64,000 nt of DNA from Glycomyces terrestris (GTDB taxonomy: Bacteria > Actinomycetota > Actinomycetes > Mycobacteriales > Micromonosporaceae). The notes under the pieces were generated by a model that saw nothing but the letters and a program-made list of their open reading frames with translations, made no database searches and had not been told where the DNA came from. The stretch spans positions 372,001 to 436,000 of the forward strand of contig NZ_RSEB01000001.1 of NCBI RefSeq assembly GCF_003933745.1, in the 5' to 3' direction. The position numbers were made by a program, and so were the translations under genes. This document shows, in pieces, positions 54,742 through 63,218 of the stretch (its first letter is position 1; each line of letters opens with the position of its first letter).

Positions 54742-57000
54742 TCAGGTCGCGGTGACGACGGCGGTCGCGAACGACCACGGCGGCAGCTCGATGTCGACGC
54801 CGTCGTCGCCCTCGGCGCGCACGCCGACCGGGGTGACCGGGGAGGCGTGGAAGACCTCGCCGTCGTCCGGCCCGGCGCCCGCGAGGAGCGTGACGGCGGC
54901 GGTGGCGGGGCCGGGCAGGTCGAGGTGGGCGGTCTTGGCGGTGTCCTCGGCGTTCACCAGGCGGACCACGTACTCGGTGCCGCGCTCGCCCTCGCGTGAG
55001 AGCACGCCGGCGACGACGCGCTGCTCGGGGCGCAGGTCCTGCTCGTAGTCGTGGCGGAGCGCGCCGTCGACCCAGACGCGCACGCGGGGGCCGTCGAGCC
55101 GGATCTCGACGCGCACGGGCTCGTCGCGGAGGCCGGTCCAGGGCCGCGGCCAGTCGTCGGTGCTGCCGATGCCGTCGTCGCTGCGGGAGACGGACGTGGA
55201 CCGGTTCTGCCAGCCGCCGATGTGGACGGTGAGCGAGCTGCCGGGCTCCTCGGGGCCGAGGCGCACCTCGACGCCGTCCTCGCCCTCGCCTCGGCGGACG
55301 GTGAACGCGAGCGCGCACGCGGCGGGGTCGATCGCGCCGAGGACCACGCCGTCGCCGCCGGCGCTCGTGTTCGCGTCGGGGACCGGGTGCCCGTCGAGCA
55401 CGATGCCGGTGAACGCGGCCGCGGCCCGCGGCGACTTCAGGACCGCGCTCCCGGCGGGCGGCAGCGCCACCGGCAGCGGTTCGACGCCGTCGAGTTCGAC
55501 GGCGTGGACGCGCTGTCCGCGTTCGGTTCCGAAGGCCTGCTGCACGTAGTAGGAGGCGCTGGGCCGCACCTCGTCGGCGGTGAAGTACACGAGGTCGGGC
55601 TGCCACTGGGAGTGGCCGACGCGGGCGAGCAGCGGCGCGTACGAGGCCAGGCGCACCACGTCGGGCCGCCGCTCCATGGCGACCATGTACGCGGCCTCGG
55701 CGAGCGCCGAGCGCACCCTGCTGGACCAGGCGGCGTACTCGCCGAGGTAGACCCGGGGGCCGTCGGGGTCGTAGGCGTTCCAGCGGTCGATGTTCTGGTG
55801 GTACCAGCGGGGGTTCTGGTAGCCGTGCTCGTCGACGATCGGGGTGGCGCGCTCGCGGGCGAAGGCCCGGCCGGCCTCGTAGTCCCGGCCGCTCGGGGCG
55901 GGGCCGGCGGTGCCGATGGGGGTGATCTCGGGGTGGGCGGCGCGCAGGGCGTCCTCGATGCGGGCGTAGCGGTCCTTGAACTGCTCGGTGATCTCGTCCT
56001 CGTTGCCGATGCCGAGGTAGCGCAGGCCGAACGGCTCGGGGTGGCCGAGTTCGGCGCGGCCCCTCCCCCACTTGGTGGCGGGGCCGCCGTTGGCGAACTC
56101 GACGAGGTCGAGCACGTCCTGCACGTAGGCGTCCATCTCGGCCTCGGGGACGGCGTGCTGGCCGCCCGGGGAGTTCTGGCAGCACACGCCGGCGGCGACG
56201 ATGGGGATGGCGGTGGCGCCCACGGCCTCGCAGAGTTCGAAGAACTCCAGGTAGCCGATCTGGCGGGACTGGTGGTAGCGCCAGATGTTGAACGCCTGGA
56301 CGCGCTCGTGGCGGGGCCCGATCGAGTCCTTCCAGTGGTAGACGTTCGCGAGGCCGTAGCCGTGGGCGAGGCAGCCGCCGGGGAAGCGGATGAAGCTGGG
56401 GCGCAGGTCCTTCAGGGCCTGGAGGAGGTCGGGCCGGAAGGTGAGCGGCTCGCCGTCCTCCCCCAGGGGCCGCAGGGAGACGGCGTCGAGGTCGACGACG
56501 GCGCCGGCGGGGACGGCCAGGCGCAGTTCGCCGCGGCCGCCGGCGGTGGCTTCGAGGTCGGTCTCGAGGTACTGCCAGTCGCCCTTGCGGACCGCGAGGG
56601 TCCCGACGGCGAGGCCGCCGCCGAGCTGCACGTCGATCGCGGTGTCGGTGTCGGACCGGGCGAACAGGCACAGGCGCAGGCGCTCGCCGCGGGCGGCGCC
56701 GACGCCGTCCCAGCCGCCGTTGGCGATCGCGGCCGGGCCGGTGAGGCGGGCGTGGCGGGCGTTGTTGCGGTGCAGCGGGGCCGCGGTCCTAACGGCGACC
56801 GCCCCTTCGGTGGTCCAGCCGGTCAGGGGGTGGAAGCCCTCGCGCTCGGCGGGGTCGAACTCGAAGTCGCCGTTGCGGATCCGTTCGGCGTTCAGGCCGC
56901 CGTCCAGGGCGTCGTTGAGGTCCTCGATGAACAGGCCCCACAGGTCGGGGGCGGCGTCGGCGACCGCGTCGCCGACGCGGACGGTGAATCGCTGGCTCAT
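54742..57000 (-). CDS. GH51 alpha-L-arabinofuranosidase
   Basis: An intracellular 752-residue enzyme (no signal peptide) releasing arabinose from arabino-oligosaccharides. N-terminal carbohydrate-binding-like domain (residues 40-190); GH51 barrel with FPGGCLAHGYGLANVYHWKDSIGP; acid/base Glu in LGIGNEDEI; nucleophile Glu in VYLGEYAAWSS. The C-terminus has an extra concanavalin-like insert around 565-680 (SLTVHIGGWQNRS ... VRVWVDGALRHDYEQDL), then a beta-sandwich end. GAGGAGG precedes the ATG at 57000. A LacI-like operator is upstream. It complements the secreted GH74 and CE1 enzymes. Confidence 0.9.
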   Translation of the reverse strand: MSQRFTVRVGDAVADAAPDLWGLFIEDLNDALDGGLNAERIRNGDFEFDPAEREGFHPLTGWTTEGAVAVRTAAPLHRNNARHARLTGPAAIANGGWDGVGAARGERLRLCLFARSDTDTAIDVQLGGGLAVGTLAVRKGDWQYLETDLEATAGGRGELRLAVPAGAVVDLDAVSLRPLGEDGEPLTFRPDLLQALKDLRPSFIRFPGGCLAHGYGLANVYHWKDSIGPRHERVQAFNIWRYHQSRQIGYLEFFELCEAVGATAIPIVAAGVCCQNSPGGQHAVPEAEMDAYVQDVLDLVEFANGGPATKWGRGRAELGHPEPFGLRYLGIGNEDEITEQFKDRYARIEDALRAAHPEITPIGTAGPAPSGRDYEAGRAFARERATPIVDEHGYQNPRWYHQNIDRWNAYDPDGPRVYLGEYAAWSSRVRSALAEAAYMVAMERRPDVVRLASYAPLLARVGHSQWQPDLVYFTADEVRPSASYYVQQAFGTERGQRVHAVELDGVEPLPVALPPAGSAVLKSPRAAAAFTGIVLDGHPVPDANTSAGGDGVVLGAIDPAACALAFTVRRGEGEDGVEVRLGPEEPGSSLTVHIGGWQNRSTSVSRSDDGIGSTDDWPRPWTGLRDEPVRVEIRLDGPRVRVWVDGALRHDYEQDLRPEQRVVAGVLSREGERGTEYVVRLVNAEDTAKTAHLDLPGPATAAVTLLAGAGPDDGEVFHASPVTPVGVRAEGDDGVDIELPPWSFATAVVTAT

Positions 57001-57035
57001 GTGGGGGGTGCCTCCTCGGCGCGCGACAGCGGCTG

Positions 57036-57047
57036 TTTATCGGTAAA
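57036..57047. promoter_or_regulatory. LacI-type operator candidate upstream of the GH51 gene
   Basis: TTTATCGGTAAA, 36 bases before the GH51 start, has the CG-centred symmetry (TTTA-x-CG-x-TAAA) common to LacI-family sugar repressor sites. No LacI gene is in the window. Confidence 0.55.
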
Positions 57048-57164
57048 GTTGTGTCACTGTAACCGCCCGGGTACCGGTCGTGTCAAGCCCTTGCCGGCAC
57101 GGAATCGCGCGGGATGTCGGAGGCCGGTCGTATGGTCGAGGCCGGATGCGAGGAGAGGAGCGCG

Positions 57165-57725
57165 ATGCGCAGCGTGACCTATTCGATGAACGTCTCACTC
57201 GACGGCTACATCGTCGGGCCGGACGGGAGTTTCCAGTGGACGGAGCCCGACGACGAGGTGTTCCGGTCCCACATCGAGGAGGTGCGGCACGTCGGCACGT
57301 ATGTGATCGGACGGCGGCTGTACGAGACGATGCGCTACTGGGAGACCGTCAATGACGCGGAGCTGAGCGCGGACCAGCGGGTGTGGGCCGACCTGTGGAA
57401 CCCGCTGCCGAAGGTGGTGTTCTCCCGGACGCTGAGCGAGGTCGGCGACGCCGCCCGCCTCGCCTCCGGGAGCCTGGCCGAGGAGATCGAGCGGCTGCGG
57501 GCCGAACCCGGCGAGGGCACGGTCGCGGTCGGCGGCGCCGAGCTCGCGGCGCAGGCCGCCGACCTGGGGCTCATCGACGAGTACATCGTCCGGATCTACC
57601 CGGTGCTCGTCGGCGGCGGCGTCCCGTTCTTCGCGCGGAACGAGCGGTTCGTGGGGCTCGAGCTCACCGCGACCCGCACCTTCCCCTCGAATGTGGTGTA
57701 CCTGCGCTACCGGGTCACGCGCTGA
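57165..57725 (+). CDS. dihydrofolate-reductase-like (RibD C-terminal domain) protein
   Basis: A 186-residue RibD_C/DHFR-fold reductase: VTYSMNVSLDGYIVGPDGSFQW, YVIGRRLYETMRYWE, GGAELAAQAADLGLIDEYIVRIYPVLVGGGVPFF. These YwjB/YyaP-type proteins use NADPH; true substrates are unknown. GAGAGGAG four bases before the ATG. Its last 11 bases overlap the end of the convergent DUF6220-like gene. Confidence 0.87.
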   Translation: MRSVTYSMNVSLDGYIVGPDGSFQWTEPDDEVFRSHIEEVRHVGTYVIGRRLYETMRYWETVNDAELSADQRVWADLWNPLPKVVFSRTLSEVGDAARLASGSLAEEIERLRAEPGEGTVAVGGAELAAQAADLGLIDEYIVRIYPVLVGGGVPFFARNERFVGLELTATRTFPSNVVYLRYRVTR

Positions 57726-58122
57726 CCGGGCGCCCGCGCACCGCCCGCCGCAGGAGCACGCCGATCCGGTGGGTGAGGAAGATGAGCGCGAGCCCGTTGA
57801 GGGCGTGCACCAGGAACAGCGACTGGCCGAACAGGGTGCCGGGGACGCTCACCAGGCCCATGCCGTGCTGGAGCAGCACCAGGAACGCGCCCAGCGCGGT
57901 CAGCCAGGTGATCGTCGCGCCGACGCGCGCGGCGAGCGCGAGGACGACCGCGGCCGCGTAGCCGTAGAGGAGCACGTCGCCGTTGACGAAGTGCATCCGG
58001 AAGCCGGTCTCGAGCCCGCCGCCGTAGCCGACGCCGAAGCCGGCCAGTGCGAACTGGAGGACCAGGAGGACGAGGAGCAGGAGCGTCCACACCCGCAGGA
58101 TCGCGGTGACCATCGGGTTCAT
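57715..58122 (-). CDS. DUF6220-like four-helix membrane protein
   Basis: A 135-residue membrane protein with four helices and the motif GLETGFRMHFVNGDVLLYGYAAAVVLAL, then LLQHGMGLVSVPGTLFGQSLFLVHALNGLALIFL. The conserved histidines and His-Ala/Gly-Asn-Gly (HALNG) recall cytochrome-b-like DUF6220 proteins. It overlaps the preceding paralogue by four bases (ATGA). Role unknown. Confidence 0.72.
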   Translation of the reverse strand: MNPMVTAILRVWTLLLLVLLVLQFALAGFGVGYGGGLETGFRMHFVNGDVLLYGYAAAVVLALAARVGATITWLTALGAFLVLLQHGMGLVSVPGTLFGQSLFLVHALNGLALIFLTHRIGVLLRRAVRGRPVSA

Positions 58123-58544
58123 GCCATGACCTCGTTTCGCTGCGCCGCGCGCTGGGCGCGTCTGGCCTCGACGGCCCGCTTGGCGAGGCGGGCGACGACG
58201 AGCTGGACCGTGAGGATGCCCAGGCCGTTGGTGGCGTGCAGGGCGATGCCGATGCCGCCGCGCACGCCTTCGGTGCCGAAGCCGTAGGCGAGCGCGCCCT
58301 GCATGAAGATCATGAACAGGGAGAGGACGCACAGCAGGACCGCCTTGTAGCCGGGCCGGGCGATGAGCGCGAAGACGACCGACAGCATGAGCCAGAGCAT
58401 GAGCATGCCGCCGTTGCCGGCGTGGACGATGAAGCGCATGACGCGCTCGTCGCCGGACGTCACCGCGCCCCAGCCGGCGAAGCCGATCTGGAGGACCAGG
58501 AGGACGACGACGAACCGCGTCCACCCCAGGAAGAACACCTTCAC
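58119..58544 (-). CDS. DUF6220-like four-helix membrane protein (paralogue)
   Basis: A 141-residue protein with the same layout as the following gene: WTRFVVVLLVLQIGFAGWGA, then FIVHAGNGGMLMLWLMLSVVFALIA and HATNGLGILTVQLVVARL. The GTG at 58544 has GGAG six bases before; a TTG at 58556 is less likely. The pair arose by duplication and probably forms a heterodimer. Confidence 0.72.
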   Translation of the reverse strand: MKVFFLGWTRFVVVLLVLQIGFAGWGAVTSGDERVMRFIVHAGNGGMLMLWLMLSVVFALIARPGYKAVLLCVLSLFMIFMQGALAYGFGTEGVRGGIGIALHATNGLGILTVQLVVARLAKRAVEARRAQRAAQRNEVMA

Positions 58545-58724
58545 CGCACACTCCAAGCGCTTCGCCGTTGCATGCGGGCCAGTGTGCCGCCGTCCTCGCG
58601 CGCGGGTATCGGCCTGGAGGAGGCAATCGCCCTACCCCGCAGGGGGTACGGGCCGGCCGCGGCGTACCTCCCGCGGGCGAGGGCCCGGACTTTTCGCGGG
58701 CGCGGGCCTGGGTATCCGGCGGCG

Positions 58725-59621
58725 ATGAGCGAGGAAGCGGACGGGGCGTGGTTCCCCGGATTCGAGGAGTGGGACGTCGAGGGGCAGCCGGGGGTGGTGC
58801 TGCACGGCCGCTCGGGCGGGAGCGGCCCGGCCGTGGTGCTCCTGCACGGGCATCCGCGCACGCACACGACGTGGCACCGGGTGGCCCCGGCGCTCGCGGC
58901 CGCGGGGTTCACCGTGGTCTGCCCGGACCTGCGCGGCTACGGGCGGTCCGCGAAGCCCGAGCCGGACGCGGCGCACCTGCGGTACTGCGACCGGGCGATG
59001 GCCGCCGACGTGGCGGCGCTGATGACCGCGCTCGGGCACGGGCGGTTCGCGGTCGCGGGGCACGACCGGGGCGCGTACGTGGCGTTCCGGACCGCGATGG
59101 ACTTCCCCGATCGCGTCGCGGCCCTGGTGGCATGCGACGGGGTGCCGATCCTGGAGGCGCTGGAGCGCACCGACGCGGTGTTCGCGTCCCGGTGGTGGCA
59201 CTGGTTCTTCTTCGGGTCCTCGCCGCACGCCGAGCGCGTGATCAACGCCGACCCGCTGGCGTGGTACCGGTTCGACGAGTCCTCGATGGGCGCGCGGAAC
59301 CACGCCGACGCGGTGGCGGCGGTGTCCGATCCGCGCACGGTGCTGGCGATGCTGGAGGACTACCGGGCCGGTCTGACGAGGGACCCCGAGCACGACGCGG
59401 CGGACCGGGCCGCGGGCCGGCGGGTGCGGGCGCCGGTGCAGACGGTGTGGTCGTGCTACGACGACACGGCGGCGCTGTACGGGGACCCGGCCGCGGTGTG
59501 GGAGCCCTGGTGCGCGGGCCCGGTGCGCTCGGCGGTCGTCGACTCGGGGCACCACATGGCGGAGGAGGCCCCCGGCGAGGTGGCGGCGGCGCTGGAGGCG
59601 TTCCTCAAGGAGGTCCTGTGA
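58725..59621 (+). CDS. haloacetate-dehalogenase-like alpha/beta hydrolase
   Basis: A 298-residue hydrolase with oxyanion HGHPRTHTTWHRV, RGYGRSAKP, and nucleophile Asp114 in AGHDRGAYVAFR. The cap has WWHWFFFG, matching the His-Trp halide site of fluoroacetate dehalogenases, and the catalytic His is in DSGHHMAEEAP. Arg115 is kept, but the second carboxylate-binding Arg (HDRGAR in characterised enzymes) is Tyr118 here, which may change substrate. GGGTAT stands 9 bases before the ATG. Confidence 0.82.
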   Translation: MSEEADGAWFPGFEEWDVEGQPGVVLHGRSGGSGPAVVLLHGHPRTHTTWHRVAPALAAAGFTVVCPDLRGYGRSAKPEPDAAHLRYCDRAMAADVAALMTALGHGRFAVAGHDRGAYVAFRTAMDFPDRVAALVACDGVPILEALERTDAVFASRWWHWFFFGSSPHAERVINADPLAWYRFDESSMGARNHADAVAAVSDPRTVLAMLEDYRAGLTRDPEHDAADRAAGRRVRAPVQTVWSCYDDTAALYGDPAAVWEPWCAGPVRSAVVDSGHHMAEEAPGEVAAALEAFLKEVL

Positions 59622-59627
59622 GGACGG

Positions 59628-61148
59628 TCAGACGGACTCGTCGCGGAGGGGCGCGAGGGCCGGGCCCTGGAGGACGGCGCCGTCCGTGTCGAAGCGGGAG
59701 CCGTGGCAGGGGCACTCCCAGGTCCGCTCGGCGTCGTTGAAGCCGACGACGCAGCCCATGTGGGTGCACGTGGCGGAGCGGGTGTGGAGGTCGCCGGCGT
59801 CGTCGCGGTAGACCGCGCGCAGGTGCCCGTCGACGCGGACGACGGCGCCCTGGCCGGGCGCGAGCTCGTCGGGCGAGTGCGCGGGCGCGGGCGTGAGGCG
59901 GTCGCCGACGAGGTGGGCCATGACGGTCTTCTGGTTGGACGCGATCGGCCCGGCCTCCTTGGCGAGGTGGAGGCGCGTGGGGTCGAACAGGCCGGCCCAG
60001 GCCGGGGGCGTCTCGGTGATGAGGCCGGTGAGGAGCCGCGCGGCGGCGACCCCGTTGCTCATGCCCCAGCCGCCGAACCCGGTGGCGACGAAGAGGCCGT
60101 CGCCGCCGGGCATGGGGCCGACGAACGGGACCTTGTCGGGGGTGCCGTTGTCCTGGGCGGCCCACCGGTACGCGAAGTCCTTGGCGCCGAAGCGGTCCGC
60201 GGCCCACGCTTCGAGCCGGGCGTACCGCTCGGCGGTGCCGGGGTCGCCGGGGGTGAACTGCTCGCCGGTGACGATGAGGAGCCGCGAGCCCTCCGCGAAC
60301 GGGGCGGTGCGCACCGAGCGGGTGCCGTCCTCGGAGGTGATGTACATGCCGGCGGGGTCCGCGGTCGCGGGGACCGGCGCGGCCACGACGAGTTCGCGGC
60401 GCGGCTTGAGCCGCGAGAAGAGCCGCACCCGGTTCACGGTCGGGTAGTGGGTGGCGATGACGGCCCAGCGGGAGCGCAGCGCGGCGCCGCCTTCGGTCGT
60501 GAGGCGCTGCCCGTCGCCGTCGGCTTCGACGTCGACGATCCGGGAGTGCTCGAAGATCCGGCCGCCGCGGGCGAGGAGGTCCTCGGCGACGGCGAGCAGG
60601 TAGCGGCGCGGGTGGAACTGGGCCTGGTCCTCGACGCGGACCGCGCCCGCCACCGGGAACGGCAGGCCCGTCTCGACCGTGAACGACGCGTCGAGCCCGG
60701 CCTCGCGGGCCGCGTCGGCCTCGGCCTTGAGGGCCGCGACCCCTTCCTCGGACTCGCAGTAGACGAACGACGGCGCGGTCTCGAGGTCGCAGTCGACGCC
60801 GAGCTCCTGGACGTCGGCGCGGAGGTGCGCGATCGCCTCGGTCTGCGCCGTCGCGTAGTCGCGCGCCGCGTCGGCGCCGAAGGCGTCCTTGAGGTGCGCG
60901 TAGACCTGGTTGTGCTGGGCGGAGAGCTTCGCGGTGGTGTGGCCGGTGACGCCGGCGGCGATCCGGTCGGCCTCGACCACTGCGACCGAGAGGCCCGCGC
61001 GGGCCAGGCCGTGCGCGGTGCACAGCCCCGCGATCCCGCCGCCGACGACGGCGACGTCCACTTCGAGGCCGTCGGGCAGCCGCGGGTGCTCGGGGGCCGG
61101 GGCCGAGGCCAGCCAGTACGAGGTGAGGTCGGCGTGGTTCGTGTTCAT
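59628..61148 (-). CDS. FAD-dependent oxidoreductase with C-terminal Rieske domain
   Basis: A 506-residue DadA/glycine-oxidase-type flavoenzyme: FAD motif VAVVGGGIAGLCTAHGLARAG at residues 32-52, GVTGHTTAKLSAQHNQVY, and C-terminal GLFVATGFGGWGMSNGVAAARLL. Residues 425-506 form a Rieske [2Fe-2S] domain with Cys-Thr-His-Met-Gly-Cys and Cys-Pro-Cys-His ligands. The fused ferredoxin suggests electron transfer from an amine or other substrate to the respiratory chain. A SigB-like promoter precedes it. Confidence 0.9.
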   Translation of the reverse strand: MNTNHADLTSYWLASAPAPEHPRLPDGLEVDVAVVGGGIAGLCTAHGLARAGLSVAVVEADRIAAGVTGHTTAKLSAQHNQVYAHLKDAFGADAARDYATAQTEAIAHLRADVQELGVDCDLETAPSFVYCESEEGVAALKAEADAAREAGLDASFTVETGLPFPVAGAVRVEDQAQFHPRRYLLAVAEDLLARGGRIFEHSRIVDVEADGDGQRLTTEGGAALRSRWAVIATHYPTVNRVRLFSRLKPRRELVVAAPVPATADPAGMYITSEDGTRSVRTAPFAEGSRLLIVTGEQFTPGDPGTAERYARLEAWAADRFGAKDFAYRWAAQDNGTPDKVPFVGPMPGGDGLFVATGFGGWGMSNGVAAARLLTGLITETPPAWAGLFDPTRLHLAKEAGPIASNQKTVMAHLVGDRLTPAPAHSPDELAPGQGAVVRVDGHLRAVYRDDAGDLHTRSATCTHMGCVVGFNDAERTWECPCHGSRFDTDGAVLQGPALAPLRDESV

Positions 61149-61157
61149 CGTTTCCGG

Positions 61158-61183
61158 TTACCCGCCCGGCCCGGCCCGTACAC
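61158..61183 (-). promoter_or_regulatory. SigB-like promoter of the FAD-Rieske gene
   Basis: On the minus strand GTGT (61183-61180), 16 bp, GGGTAA (61163-61158), ending nine bases before the ATG at 61148. Confidence 0.5.
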
Positions 61184-61259
61184 GAGGAGGTGCGCCATGC
61201 CCGGACCGAAGCGGGCGAACCGGCCCGCATCGGAGCCCGCGCTCCGCGAGACTGGGGGG

Positions 61260-62096
61260 ATGAACGCACCCACGCCGCAGGAGCGGGCCATCCGGCATGT
61301 CGCGAGCCTGTCGTCCGGGCCGCCGATCCCGCCGGAGCTGCGCGTGACGCTCAACTTCCATCCGGACCGGTCGCTGGACGGCACCCCGATCCTGGAGGCG
61401 GTCGCGGAGGACGGCGTCTACCGCTCGCAGTTCGTCACCGGCATCGGCGACGGCGGCGTGACCGCCGACCCCAGCGGCGACCGGCAGGCGTGGGAGAGCC
61501 GCATCTTCGACGGCGCCTACGACGACGCGCCCGACCACGAGCGGCCCGTGTACGGGGCGCTCAACTTCCGGCAGAAGGAGGTCGGCGGCGCGCCCCGGTT
61601 CGGGTCCTCGTTCCTGCGTCTCAACGCCGACACGCTGGCGCGCACCACGTTCTGCTACCCGGACAGCTTCCTCGACCCCGACGACTTCGGCGTCGCGGAC
61701 CGCATGGGCCTCATCGGCACCGCCCTCGGGGACGTCCAGGACGACCTCGACCACTACATCGAGGCGCAGGTCCACGGCCCGGTCCGCATCGACCGCGACG
61801 TCGAGGCCCTGGTCCTGGACCCCTGCTACCGGGACACGCCCGTCGAGGCCGCCGCCCGCAAGCTCGGCTGCCCCCTCGAATGGCACCGGGGATTCCGGCT
61901 CTCGGTCGCCGAACTCGAACGCCACCATGACTACCGGGGCCGCGAGTACGTCGAGTTGGGCAAGGCGATCGCCGTCGGCGGCGTCCTCGACCCGCGCGTC
62001 ATCGGCGACGCCGACCGCGGCGGCCGCCACGACGGCGAGGCCCTCAAGCGGGTGTGGCACTGCGTGGCCCGCTTCGGCGCGCCGCGCGACTCCTGA
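61260..62096 (+). CDS. DUF3626 protein
   Basis: A 278-residue protein with the DUF3626 pattern throughout: AIRHVASLSSGPPIPPELRVTLNFHPDR, DGVYRSQFVTGIGDGG, FDGAYDDAPDHERPVYGALNFRQKEVGGAPRFGSS, FCYPDS, YIEAQVHGPV, LVLDPCYRDT. Conserved His, Arg and acidic residues suggest an enzyme (ADP-ribosyl-transferase-like folds have been proposed) but none is shown. Only a G-rich run precedes the ATG. Confidence 0.82.
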   Translation: MNAPTPQERAIRHVASLSSGPPIPPELRVTLNFHPDRSLDGTPILEAVAEDGVYRSQFVTGIGDGGVTADPSGDRQAWESRIFDGAYDDAPDHERPVYGALNFRQKEVGGAPRFGSSFLRLNADTLARTTFCYPDSFLDPDDFGVADRMGLIGTALGDVQDDLDHYIEAQVHGPVRIDRDVEALVLDPCYRDTPVEAAARKLGCPLEWHRGFRLSVAELERHHDYRGREYVELGKAIAVGGVLDPRVIGDADRGGRHDGEALKRVWHCVARFGAPRDS

Positions 62097-62097
62097 C

Positions 62098-62122
62098 GTG
62101 TCGTGGCCGCGCGAGCGGGTAC
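62098..62122 (+). promoter_or_regulatory. SigB-like promoter of the 62164 gene
   Basis: GTGT (62098-62101), 15 bp, GGGTAC (62117-62122). It shares GTGTCG and the GC-rich spacer with the site at 41457. Confidence 0.5.
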
Positions 62123-62163
62123 ACCTCCGGCGCAAGCGCAACCGAACGGCCAAAGGGGGGCTG

Positions 62164-62397
62164 ATGGGCAGCAGTGGAGAGACCGGGCACGTCACGGGCA
62201 CGGCTGACAAGGACTACAACATCATCTGGTTCACGGAGGCGTGCCTGAGCAACGCACTCCGGCTGGAGACCTACATCGCCGACGCCGAGCGCGCCGGCGA
62301 CACCGAACTGGTGGAGTTCTTCCAGCGCGCGCAGGCCGCGAGCCGCAAGGGCGCCGAAGAGGGCAAGGCCCTGCTCGCCCGGCGCCTCGCCGGCTGA
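62164..62397 (+). CDS. small conserved helical protein
   Basis: A 77-residue soluble, probably all-helical protein: DKDYNIIWFTEACLSNALRLETYIADAERAGDTELVEFFQRAQAASRKGAEEGKALLARRL. I know it only as a conserved actinobacterial small protein. AAAGGGGGG ribosome site close to the ATG. A SigB-like promoter 42 bases upstream suggests a stress-phase product. Confidence 0.75.
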   Translation: MGSSGETGHVTGTADKDYNIIWFTEACLSNALRLETYIADAERAGDTELVEFFQRAQAASRKGAEEGKALLARRLAG

Positions 62398-62400
62398 CCT

Positions 62401-62448
62401 GAACGCGCGGCGCCCGCGGTCCGGCCGGACCGCGGGCGCTCCGCGTTC
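62401..62448. terminator. bidirectional terminator
   Basis: Inner perfect 13-bp stem GCGCCCGCGGTCC / GGACCGCGGGCGC with loop GGCC, extended by outer arms GAACGCG / CGCGTTC. It lies between convergent genes and overlaps the stop of the minus-strand one. Confidence 0.9.
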
Positions 62449-63121
62449 AGCCGGACTCCTGCGTCGCGTCGTGCGGCGCGCCGACCGGCTTCGACTCGGG
62501 CGACCCGCGCTGGCGCAGGTAGATGCTGAGCACGACGATCGAGACCATCGCCAGGAACTCCGACTGCCAGTTCTGGAGGGTCCGGTTCCAGAAGTCGGCG
62601 CTGCCGACGTAGCCGAACCACGTCAGCGGGTCCTGGAACTGCGCCAGGCGCTCGGCGTTGAAGGCACTGCGCCCGGCGATCGACTGCGCGAGCCACGACA
62701 ACGCGAACAGGACGCCCATGACCACGCCGAGCGAGGTGGAGAAGACCGCGGTTCGCCAGCCGCCGGTGCGGGCCCACTCCGGGGAGTCCGGTTCGGCGTG
62801 CTTGCCGACCTTCTGCTGCTCGTCGGACTCGGTGCCGGCGTTCTCCACGAGCTTGGACTCGTTCGAGCCGCGCTGCACGAGCCAGACGGTGGCGAGCACG
62901 AACAGGAGGAACTGGAGGTACTCCGACTGCCAGTTCTCGGCGACGTCGACGGCGAAGTCACTGGAGGTCACGTACTCCAGCAACGTCAACTGCCGGCCCG
63001 AGTCGGCGAGCTGGCGCTCGTTGAAGGCCGCGCGGCCCGCGAACGCCTGGCCGACCAGGGCGGCGAGGAACAGCAGCCCGAAGCCGATGCTCAAGCCGTT
63101 GTCGCGCAGTGCACGTCTCAT
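62447..63121 (-). CDS. DUF6766 membrane protein with internal repeat
   Basis: A 224-residue protein made of two similar halves, each with two helices and a signature: SIGFGLLFLAALVGQAFAGRAAFNERQL ... SSDFAVDVAENWQSEYLQF and VMGVLFALSWLAQSIAGRSAFNAERL ... SADFWNRTLQNWQSEFLAM. The ENWQSE(Y/F)LxF repeat defines DUF6766. A basic/acidic loop links the halves. Function unknown. It is the last gene of a three-gene group. Confidence 0.85.
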   Translation of the reverse strand: MRRALRDNGLSIGFGLLFLAALVGQAFAGRAAFNERQLADSGRQLTLLEYVTSSDFAVDVAENWQSEYLQFLLFVLATVWLVQRGSNESKLVENAGTESDEQQKVGKHAEPDSPEWARTGGWRTAVFSTSLGVVMGVLFALSWLAQSIAGRSAFNAERLAQFQDPLTWFGYVGSADFWNRTLQNWQSEFLAMVSIVVLSIYLRQRGSPESKPVGAPHDATQESG

Positions 63122-63131
63122 CCCGTCCTCC

Positions 63132-63218
63132 TCACCGGTGCATCAGTCCCAGGGCGATGAAGTACGCGAGGCCGGCGAGCGTGACGACCAGGCACAGCGT
63201 GAACATGGTCCTCTTCAT
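63132..63218 (-). CDS. 28-residue single-helix membrane peptide
   Basis: MKRTMFTLCLVVTLAGLAYF then a short end IALGLMHR: basic start, one helix of about 20 residues and a basic end. The ATG overlaps the stop of the lipoprotein gene (ATGA), and the DUF6766 gene starts 10 bases after its end, which supports true translation. It may be a small partner of the DUF6766 protein. Confidence 0.7.
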   Translation of the reverse strand: MKRTMFTLCLVVTLAGLAYFIALGLMHR

